A DNA stretch of 64,000 nt, from NCBI RefSeq assembly GCF_038002765.1, contig NZ_JBBODE010000002.1, positions 930,001-994,000 on the forward strand, read 5' to 3'. Within the stretch, counting starts at the first letter, position 1, and each line of letters starts with the position of its first letter. Origin of the DNA: Peribacillus sp. FSL H8-0477 (GTDB lineage Bacteria; Bacillota; Bacilli; Bacillales; DSM-1321). Both the position numbers and the translations under genes were made by a program. The notes beneath the pieces were generated by a model. That model saw nothing but the letters and a program-made list of their open reading frames with translations, was not told where the DNA came from and searched no databases. Below, piece by piece: positions 7,645 through 14,461 of the stretch.

Positions 7645-7866
7645 TCAACCTAACCGCTGTTTATAGGTAAGCAGTTGTGCAGATAGAATATTACTCACTT
7701 TAAAGGTACGTTTCAACTGACGTAAATAGCAGAAAGCCCGTATTCGATCTTCCTCAATAGAAAGTACCTGAATTTTACGCTGCGTAATCACACCTGACTC
7801 TGACATATAGATAATTTCCACCATTCGATTCTGCTCCATACTCTTTGCAAACATCGTCATCAACAT
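7645..7866 (-). CDS. Small stand-alone WYL-like domain protein
   Basis: 73 residues: an I-x-Y strand near the start, then QRKIQVLSIEEDRIRAFCYLRQLKRTFKVSNILSAQLL. This matches the core of a WYL domain (ligand-sensing SH3-like β-barrel; the R-x-F motif near its end). Full WYL regulators carry an HTH domain, which is absent here, so it may be a small ligand-binding accessory. GGAGGTGTG precedes ATG 7866. It is monocistronic and transcribed away from the tRNA gene. Confidence 0.65.
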   Translation of the reverse strand: MLMTMFAKSMEQNRMVEIIYMSESGVITQRKIQVLSIEEDRIRAFCYLRQLKRTFKVSNILSAQLLTYKQRLG

Positions 7867-7985
7867 CTAATACACACCTCCATAAATGTATTATATGCGA
7901 ACGTATATTCTTTATGCAATATAAATAAGAACATTAGTTCTCTTTTTGGTAAAAAAGAATTAGAAGTTTTCCTAGAAAAATAGTA

Positions 7986-8013
7986 TTGACATTTACCAAA
8001 GAAAATATATAAT
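7986..8013 (+). promoter_or_regulatory. Sigma-A promoter of the tRNA gene
   Basis: TTGACA (7986-7991), a 16-base spacer and TATAAT (8008-8013), both consensus. The tRNA starts at 8048. Confidence 0.85.
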
Positions 8014-8047
8014 TAGAAATGTACCAAAACGAGCATCATTACATAAC

Positions 8048-8120
8048 GATCTGTTAGCTCAGCTGGGAGAGCACAACCTTGACAGGGTTGGGGTCGGGGG
8101 TTCGAGCCCCTCACAGGTCA
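8048..8120 (+). tRNA. tRNA-Val (GAC)
   Basis: 73 bases folding into a full cloverleaf: acceptor GATCTGT/ACAGGTC, D arm GCTC..GAGC, anticodon arm CAACC-TTGACAG-GGTTG with anticodon GAC, variable GGGTC and T arm GGGGG-TTCGAGC-CCCTC. The discriminator is A. The following three bases are TCA, not CCA, so the CCA end would have to be added enzymatically. It has its own strong promoter and terminator. The 3' half is a typical integration target, and the sequence after it looks like an integration scar. Confidence 0.93.
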
Positions 8121-8130
8121 TCACTTTCCA

Positions 8131-8172
8131 AAGGCTACAATCCTTGATATCACAAGGTTTGTAGCTTTTTTT
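8131..8172 (+). terminator. Terminator of tRNA-Val
   Basis: GGCTACAA pairs with TTGTAGCT, with an inner CCTTG/CAAGG stem, followed by seven T. Confidence 0.8.
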
Positions 8173-8677
8173 GTTGTTGTCTTACCGGCTGCGTTTTGCT
8201 CGATTTAAGGATTTGCTCACATTTTGCTCACATAAAATTTTGAACAGCGTTATGGAAAATATCAGCCACTTCATCATCTTGGTTAGGGACAGAAGTTATT
8301 AATGTCCCTAGTACCGGTGGAGCGAGCTTTCTTTATGAATATTACAAAATATGGTATATTAAAGAAAAGTTGCAAAGATTTTAAAAAAGGAAATAAGTAG
8401 GGATACTTTTAATTACAATGCCAATTCACCTTATAACTACGAAATATATTTACACTACTTCGTCAAAAGCCACTGTATCCGCAGCTACAACAGAAACAGC
8501 CACCATAGAACAGAAAATCATAATCGATGACAAACGGGGAAATAATCAGTTCCACTATTACGAGATTAGCAGTGATACAACCAATCATTGTCGTTACGGA
8601 AAATCATTTATATGAAAGTAATCACTTTCGAAAATACCGTTCTGTATTAAATCCATATTAATTTGGAGAGTGACCGT
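8173..8677. other. Gene-free stretch with possible integrase remnant
   Basis: The minus strand carries a short frame ending ...DDEVADIFHNAVQNFM followed by TGA (8255 leftwards), then a tandem GTGAGCAAAAT/GTGAGCAAAT (about 8214-8234). Integrase 3' ends next to tRNA genes in Bacillus often look like this. Only about 34 codons are open before a stop, so if it was an integrase it is a fragment. A 65-codon frame at 8418-8615 has no RBS and odd composition and is not called. Confidence 0.35.
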
Positions 8678-9229
8678 ATGTTTACAAAACAATTGTTAAC
8701 TAGTTTAAAAGAAAGATTAAACGAAAAAGGTAGATTACTTAAAACTACACCTGAAGGTCTAAATATAGAAGTAGTGTGCACGTTTGAAGAACCGGCTTCT
8801 CCTGAAGAAATTAGCCAAGCGGAAAAAGACTTTAAGATGAAATTCCCAGATGACTACAAAGAATTCTTGTTGCAACATAATGGTGCTTCTCTTTTTTCGG
8901 GAATTGAAGATGGAGAAGAAATTGGTGGAGAACTGTGGTTATTTTCAATAGAAGAGATTAAGGAAGCAATAGAAGACTATAATATCGAAAAGGGTAAATT
9001 TTTACCGATAGGTTCAGTGTTGGATCAATCTTTAGCTATTAGTAGTGAGCCACTCAAAAAGGGAAGTTTAAATTATTTAGGGATTGCTGAAATAGTGGAT
9101 CACTATGAATCGGTTAATTTGAATTTCGAATTATTTTTAAGTCGCTTTATTACCACATCTGGAGAAAACTTTTGGGAATGGGATTCGTGGACTGCTGACG
9201 ATTATTACGAGGAAGATGAAGGCTATTGA
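8678..9229 (+). CDS. SMI1/KNR4-family protein, possible immunity protein
   Basis: 183 residues from ATG 8678 (RBS TTGGAGAGTG; an in-frame ATG at 8663 lacks one). The SMI1/KNR4 core is clear: PASPEEISQAEKDFKMKFPDDYKEFLLQHNGASLF near residues 36-70, then LWLFSIEEIKEA and a late FLPIGSVLDQS. In bacteria this superfamily is often an immunity protein to a polymorphic or contact-dependent nuclease toxin. Two genes downstream lies a secreted nuclease, but that protein is a lipoprotein without toxin-delivery domains, so a pair is only a guess. Confidence 0.8.
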   Translation: MFTKQLLTSLKERLNEKGRLLKTTPEGLNIEVVCTFEEPASPEEISQAEKDFKMKFPDDYKEFLLQHNGASLFSGIEDGEEIGGELWLFSIEEIKEAIEDYNIEKGKFLPIGSVLDQSLAISSEPLKKGSLNYLGIAEIVDHYESVNLNFELFLSRFITTSGENFWEWDSWTADDYYEEDEGY

Positions 9230-9248
9230 GGTATAAGGAGAAGTAAAA

Positions 9249-9502
9249 ATGAATAAAAAGATACTATCTGGTCTTGTACTTGTTCTCGGAGTAGTAATCT
9301 TGGTTGCTTGGGAGGGAAACGGAGTGAATAAAGAAGTAAAATCGAATCACTCTCAAAAAAATGAGAAAAAACGTATAGAAGATGTAATATATGTAATCGA
9401 ACCAGAAATAGAAATCAAGATATGGAAACAACTGAAGATGCGGAAATTATCTATGAACTAACTGAAGAAGAAGAAAGATTGGGCCTTAAGTTTGTGGAGT
9501 AA
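9249..9502 (+). pseudogene. Decayed small lipoprotein gene (frameshift, lipobox cysteine lost)
   Basis: Starts at ATG 9249 behind AAGGAG, with a hydrophobic signal of 20 residues ending VILVAW. The position where a lipobox Cys would be is TGG (Trp). The frame runs to 9461, but from about 9412 a different frame gives a far better acidic C-terminus (METTEDAEIIYELTEEEERL...) ending at TAA 9502. One missing base near 9412 would join the two. I therefore read it as a former lipoprotein of about 85 residues that has lost both its anchor residue and its frame. Function unknown. Confidence 0.5.
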
Positions 9503-9789
9503 GCGTTATGAAAGGTGAATTTTATGGACTTTTCCAAACCTTTAATTTTTTCAAGGTAACTTATAAGTAATATAAACATATGCTTAGAACAAATACATGG
9601 TAGAGCCTGTCATTAGGTTCGGCTATGTATTTTTTTCTATGGAATATTCATCCTAAGAAAATGATATTGCAGCGTATTTGAACTTGTACGAGAGTTATAT
9701 CATGAAGTGCACAGAGAAAAATAAAATAATAGAATAACAATATGTGATAAAATACACTTAAATGTTTTTAAATTATAAGGAGTCCAAAA

Positions 9790-10752
9790 ATGAAAAAGAA
9801 AACAAGTTTTTTAGCCTTACTTTTAACGATTATCTTTATGGTTGGTTGTACGAACGTAGAGGATGCATCTGTCACAGATAAAGAAACAGATTCAGAAGAT
9901 GTAACCGCAGTTGAAACAAATTCAACTAATAGCGAAATAGAAGAAACTATCAATACGGTTGAAGATGAGCCAGTTGAGGAAGAAGCACCAACTGAACAAA
10001 ATAATGACCTGTTCTCGGGATACAAACTTATTGAAGTTGATGGTGGTGATTTGTCTGGATATCGTGAACCTAACGTCGTCGTTGACATTGGCTTTGGGGA
10101 CCGTGAATATTGGGCATTTACTAATGAATACGGGCAGCTAGTACGTGTCATTGCTGACGAAATTACTTTACAAGATGATCGTAACGAACCTGTAACATCG
10201 TCTGGAAGATACTATTCTGATGAGGCGAAAGTTCCAGGAGTGGAAAGCGATGTTTTAGATGAAGGACATGCCATCGCAGATTCTCTCGGTGGGGTATCGA
10301 ATGCATATAATATTACCCCACAAAATAGTACACTTAACCGCCATGGTGACCAAGCTTATATGGAAAATGCGATACGCAGTGCAGGTGGAGCCACTAATTT
10401 TGAGTCGGTTATCACCTATCCAAATACGGAAACGCAGATTCCTTCACATTATGAGTATACCTATACGTTGAGAGGCAACAAGATCGTTGATTCCTTTGAC
10501 AATGGAAACCCTGACGAAGTAAACGAATCACTCGGTTTAACAGGCAGCAAACCTTCTAAATCACCTAGTTCAAATGAAAAACCATCTAGTTCAAATAAAG
10601 ACGGTGATATTTCTAGTGTTGATACTAACGGTAATGGACAAGTGACGATTAAAGAAGCAAAAGATGCCGGTTTTAGTATGCCCATAACGAGTGAACATTG
10701 GTTATATTCCTATATGATTGATAACGATAATGACGGCATGGTGGGTGAGTAA
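9790..10752 (+). CDS. Secreted lipoprotein DNA/RNA non-specific endonuclease
   Basis: 320 residues. A lipoprotein signal (MKKKTSFLALLLTIIFMVGC, Cys 20) is followed by an acidic Thr/Glu linker to about 70. The nuclease domain spans about 75-240, with DEGHAIADSLGG (catalytic His) and NAYNITPQNSTLNRHGDQAYM (metal-binding Asn), the pattern of the NS_2-type endonucleases. After a Ser/Pro linker the C-terminus has two DxDxDG-like loops (DTNGNGQVTIKEA and DNDNDGMVGE) resembling EF-hand/excalibur calcium sites. It probably degrades extracellular nucleic acid at the cell surface. RBS AAGGAG at 9778-9783; a strong terminator follows. Confidence 0.82.
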   Translation: MKKKTSFLALLLTIIFMVGCTNVEDASVTDKETDSEDVTAVETNSTNSEIEETINTVEDEPVEEEAPTEQNNDLFSGYKLIEVDGGDLSGYREPNVVVDIGFGDREYWAFTNEYGQLVRVIADEITLQDDRNEPVTSSGRYYSDEAKVPGVESDVLDEGHAIADSLGGVSNAYNITPQNSTLNRHGDQAYMENAIRSAGGATNFESVITYPNTETQIPSHYEYTYTLRGNKIVDSFDNGNPDEVNESLGLTGSKPSKSPSSNEKPSSSNKDGDISSVDTNGNGQVTIKEAKDAGFSMPITSEHWLYSYMIDNDNDGMVGE

Positions 10753-10795
10753 GCACCAAACATATGAAGAAAAGAACGTTGTCGTCAGTATCAAG

Positions 10796-10848
10796 AAGGG
10801 GTTGCCCCTAAAAGTCAGGAATAGGACTTTTAGGGGCAACCCCTTTTT
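10796..10848. terminator. Strong bidirectional terminator
   Basis: A perfect 21-bp stem (10796-10816 with 10825-10845) and 8-base loop. It separates the nuclease gene from the convergent nucleotidyltransferase gene. Confidence 0.9.
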
Positions 10849-10855
10849 GTATCTA

Positions 10856-11641
10856 TTAATCCCAAACTTCATCTAACGTCTCTAAAAACAAACGATCTAA
10901 TTTTTCTGTGGGGTCTGTAACTTGTATGTTTAAACTTTTGGTATAGACTTCGAGCTTGGTTATTTCTGTATCTAAAAACTCATTAATTAACGAAATTTTT
11001 GGTTCTAAATCCATTTCATCACCGGCTATTTTTCTCTTGAGAAGTTGATCAATCTCCAGTCTAAGCTCACCAGATGGAATGATGTCATCTAGTAGGGAGT
11101 GGAAGGAGATAGGTGGAATCGTATTATATTTTTCAATCCACTTACAAGCAAGAATAGGACGAAGCACATAAAAGTATTTTTTTATTTTTACTAAGTCGGA
11201 CTGTAGATATTCTCGATAATTATTTTTAGCCATATTTAAATAGTGATAGAGGCTAGCATTTGGATAGAAAGTATCTTTCTCCAGTGCTCTCATCTTATTA
11301 ATGGTTGAAAAGGCTTGATAGTAAAGGATATCTGATCTCATCCATTCCAATAAAGGCGGATTTGATTTTCGTAGAAGGCGTAACGTTTTAGTTAGATCCC
11401 ATCCACTAATATCAAGTAAATCATTGATTGGTCGTTCAATTACATCTCGTTTGGTACCAATCCCAACTGGGTCAATCGTTAGGTAATACTCTTTTTTATG
11501 GATATAAATGAATCGAACATCATAATCGCTGTCTTTTGAAGGAAAGCCCCAGGCACGGCTTCCAGATTCACAGGCGTAAAGTATTTTCACATCGTTTTCT
11601 TCTTCAATTTTTTTCAGTTCCTCGAGTATTATGTCTTTCAT
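10856..11641 (-). CDS. ycgL: YcgL/RlaP-type nucleotidyltransferase
   Basis: 261 residues from ATG 11641, preceded by GAGGTCG; a slightly upstream ATG at 11659 overlaps that RBS. The N-terminus has the minimal nucleotidyltransferase motif ACESGSRAWGFPSKDSDYDVRFIY (G-S-R then D-x-D), so it should bind NTP and two metals. The rest is helical. The family (B. subtilis YcgL, RlaP) is linked to RNA repair in some genomes, but no RNA ligase gene is nearby here. It is monocistronic. Confidence 0.8.
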   Translation of the reverse strand: MKDIILEELKKIEEENDVKILYACESGSRAWGFPSKDSDYDVRFIYIHKKEYYLTIDPVGIGTKRDVIERPINDLLDISGWDLTKTLRLLRKSNPPLLEWMRSDILYYQAFSTINKMRALEKDTFYPNASLYHYLNMAKNNYREYLQSDLVKIKKYFYVLRPILACKWIEKYNTIPPISFHSLLDDIIPSGELRLEIDQLLKRKIAGDEMDLEPKISLINEFLDTEITKLEVYTKSLNIQVTDPTEKLDRLFLETLDEVWD

Positions 11642-12098
11642 AGTCAAACGACCTCTCATATGTATAATTTATGCATTATATAACTACTATCATCATTGTT
11701 CAATATAAGCTTCAAGAATTTAATTAATCTACCTGTAAATAAAGCCCATCGATTGTAAAATCAAAACACTAAGAGAGCTGGATAATAGTTGAATATCATA
11801 GTACCATAGATTAGGAAGATAATGGACACGTTGAGATGAGAAACGTTTTATGATTAATAAGGAAGTAGAATTTGAGTTCAATCAGATTTTCCCGATGAAC
11901 ATAAAAAATTGAGGCACAAGTTAAAGTGTTTTATTGAATAAAATGAGTTTATTGATGCTCGTTATGAAGGAGAAAACGTATTTATAGGGAATACATAGGG
12001 GTATGTATAATTATGCTTTTCTGTTAACTAAATTATAGACCATTATTTAAATCGTATAGGAGTAGGTATCGGTTTTAAGTGGTAAACAGGAGGTCTTC
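11642..12098. other. Intergenic region with coding debris and an inverted repeat
   Basis: Between about 11850 and 11990 the + strand shows a broken frame reading SDFPDEHKKLRHKLKCFIE, a stop, then NEFIDARYEGENVFIG. This looks like a degraded gene of unknown family. At 11991-12008 ATACATA and TATGTAT form an inverted repeat around GGGG, about 90 bases before the 684-aa HTH protein, a possible operator. Confidence 0.35.
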
Positions 12099-14153
12099 AT
12101 GCAGGAAAATATAAACATATCAATGGAGAAATATAGCCATACGAAGAGTACTATGGATCGTTTTCCCTGGTCAAATAAAATCAATAACTTTTTGGTCCTT
12201 TGTATTTATGAACCTAACAATCAATATTATGATCTTAATAAAACGTTTAAACTACATATGGTGAAAGGCACGACAAGTTTTCAGCTGTTTACAAAGACAA
12301 AGCTTACCTCTTTTGTCATTTGGGAAGAGGCATACAAGGAAAATGAAGAACTGTTTTTTAAGTTAAGGATTGCTGCACGAAATGAAACGATTTCAAAAAT
12401 AGCGCAAAGTATTGTGTTCTATCTTATAAGTAGATATGAAAGAATAGCTTCAAAAAGTGACACTATTTTAAATGATAAACAATTAATTGAAGATGCGATT
12501 TATCAAATGGAAAATAAATTAAAAAAAGAAACATTTTTGGCTAAGGAGTCTGTTTGGAATGAATTTTACAGTTGGTTTAGACTTCAAATAAAAGAGTGGA
12601 TTCTGGAAGAAATAATCGGTTTCATGGGTTTTGATGAAATGGAAAGTCTTACTCATGATGAACTGAATAAAATTTTCTATCATCATCTTACTAATCATTT
12701 TGCTAAAGATACCGGTTTTGAATCGAAGCTAATCTGTCTAGCAAGTGATTATGTCCAAGAATGGGTTAAGTTAATCATCATTCAGTTTAATTTAGAGTCT
12801 TGTTCAATTAAAGAAATAGAGGAACTTCTGTGTGTTAAAAAAGATTTCTTTCCAACAACTGATTTATTATTAACTAGAATTAGGGATTTTTCTTCAAGTT
12901 TTACTATTCAAGACCACTTGCTGGTGATGAATAGTGCTCCGTATCAATCTGTCAGAGATGCCATTTATAAAAAAAACTTTCATAAAGTCGGTAAGACCCC
13001 TTGGCCATCAACACCTATCTTAAGAGGAAACACGGATGGTTTTATACAAATTAAACCGATAACAAACTCTTTAACCAGTAATCAAAATGCCTTTGAGGAA
13101 GCATGGAGTATAGTGCCATTATTGTCGGACGCAGATGTAGATGTATTCGATGCACTTTGCAGTCTTTTTTTATCTAAAGCCAGGCATAACGAAGAAGTTA
13201 TCGAAATCTATTTGAATGATTTACTCTCCATTAGAGGCTTAAAACCTAAACTTGGTGGAGAAGGCCGAAGAGGTGGATATGAAGCAAAGCAGCGAGAACA
13301 AATTTTGAAATCGCTTACAAATATTCAAAGCATATGGATAAACATTCATAAGACGATCATTTATGAAAAAGGTAAACCTGTTCATACAATGTTACATGGT
13401 CGAACTTTTATTTTTAAAGATGAGATGGGGGAAGAATATTCTATTTCAAAAATGACATGCAACAAAAAGATAACGTTTACAATTGATGAAGTTTTCGCTA
13501 AATTTCTGAATGGTTCGGGAAGGCAGGTTGCCCTTCTTTCAATTAAAGCGTTGCAATATAATCCATATAAACAACTTTGGGAGAAACGGCTTACACGATA
13601 TTTAAGTTGGCGTTGGAGGACACAAGCCAGGAAAGGTACGTTCTTACAGCCGAATAAAACTAGTACTCTATTGGAAGCAATCGGTGAAAAAATGAATACC
13701 CGAACACCTTCACGTACTAGAGAACGTTTCGAAAAGGCTTTGGATAGTTTACTTGAAGATGGTGTTATTGCGTCATGGCATTATGAAAATTGGGACGAAT
13801 CTATTGCGGAATTTAAGGGTTGGGCGAATATTTGGATGAACTCAATGATATTAATAGAACCTCCGGAGATTATTAAGGATCAGTACCGTTCAATTGAGAA
13901 AAAGCAAAAGGGTCAAATGGAGGACCCTCATACAAAACTTATTCATACTAACCAAAAGAAAAATGAACAATTAGGTGAGCAAATAAGAACTACTAGAAAA
14001 AATCTTAATCTCACCTTATTTCAATTAGCAGAAGAACTAGAAATATCTGCTCCTTACGTAAGTAATATTGAGAGAGGCATAAAGATCCCATCAAATAAAA
14101 TTCGGTCGAAAATGATGAAATGGCTAGAAAAACATGGAGAAAATCTTAGTTAA
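12099..14153 (+). CDS. 684-aa Rep-like protein with C-terminal XRE-type HTH
   Basis: RBS CAGGAGG precedes ATG 12099. Residues 1-300 are helical and unlike anything I recognise. Residues about 305-430 (KTPWPSTPILRGNTDGFIQIKP, then LSDADVDVFDALCSLFLSKA and GGYEAKQREQILKSLTNI) have the layout of a winged-helix plasmid replication initiator of the TrfA/RepA kind. Residues about 500-590 could be a second winged helix (TPSRTRERFEKALDSLLEDGVIASWHY). Residues about 622-684 are a clear XRE HTH: EQLGEQIRTTRKNLNLTLFQLAEEL, then ISAPYVSNIERG. Two 22-bp-phased repeats follow the gene. Replication initiator or mobile-element regulator are both possible; the initiator reading is inference. Confidence 0.55.
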   Translation: MQENINISMEKYSHTKSTMDRFPWSNKINNFLVLCIYEPNNQYYDLNKTFKLHMVKGTTSFQLFTKTKLTSFVIWEEAYKENEELFFKLRIAARNETISKIAQSIVFYLISRYERIASKSDTILNDKQLIEDAIYQMENKLKKETFLAKESVWNEFYSWFRLQIKEWILEEIIGFMGFDEMESLTHDELNKIFYHHLTNHFAKDTGFESKLICLASDYVQEWVKLIIIQFNLESCSIKEIEELLCVKKDFFPTTDLLLTRIRDFSSSFTIQDHLLVMNSAPYQSVRDAIYKKNFHKVGKTPWPSTPILRGNTDGFIQIKPITNSLTSNQNAFEEAWSIVPLLSDADVDVFDALCSLFLSKARHNEEVIEIYLNDLLSIRGLKPKLGGEGRRGGYEAKQREQILKSLTNIQSIWINIHKTIIYEKGKPVHTMLHGRTFIFKDEMGEEYSISKMTCNKKITFTIDEVFAKFLNGSGRQVALLSIKALQYNPYKQLWEKRLTRYLSWRWRTQARKGTFLQPNKTSTLLEAIGEKMNTRTPSRTRERFEKALDSLLEDGVIASWHYENWDESIAEFKGWANIWMNSMILIEPPEIIKDQYRSIEKKQKGQMEDPHTKLIHTNQKKNEQLGEQIRTTRKNLNLTLFQLAEELEISAPYVSNIERGIKIPSNKIRSKMMKWLEKHGENLS

Positions 14154-14167
14154 TATAATCTTTTTTA

Positions 14168-14200
14168 TTGGGAATCCGCTAAAGTGGATTCCCTTTTTCT
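14168..14200 (+). terminator. Rho-independent terminator
   Basis: GGGAATCC (14170-14177) and GGATTCCC (14186-14193), then TTTTTCT. It ends the 684-aa gene transcript. Confidence 0.85.
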
Positions 14201-14238
14201 ATTACTGGAAATAAATTAAGCGTTTATCTTGTTCAGTT

Positions 14239-14271
14239 GTCGGGGTTATCACCAAGGAAAGTCGGGGTTAT
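14239..14271 (+). repeat. Two direct repeats phased 22 bp apart (iteron-like)
   Basis: GTCGGGGTTAT at 14239-14249 and again at 14261-14271, start-to-start 22 bp (two helical turns). They are GC-richer than the surroundings and lie just past the Rep-like gene. The spacing is typical of iterons or of operator pairs. The rest of 14154-14461 holds no gene; it contains the terminator and the upstream region of the catabolic cluster. Confidence 0.5.
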
Positions 14272-14461
14272 AGAGAACATAATTTTTTTAAGAATTCCCT
14301 GTATCCCTTGGTGTATAACAGATGTATTAACATTTTTTTAAAAATTGCCTCCTAATAGTTATATGAATTTAGTATTAGTTAATTTTCTTGTCTTTTCCAC
14401 CCTGCATGTAAGATAAAAGCAACGAGAAAGCTTTATATATTCGTAGTATGGGGGAGAATTA

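Noticed and set aside
8418..8615. 65-codon plus-strand frame after the tRNA
   Set aside because: No RBS before its ATG and low-complexity Thr/Ile composition; kept only as part of the gene-free stretch.
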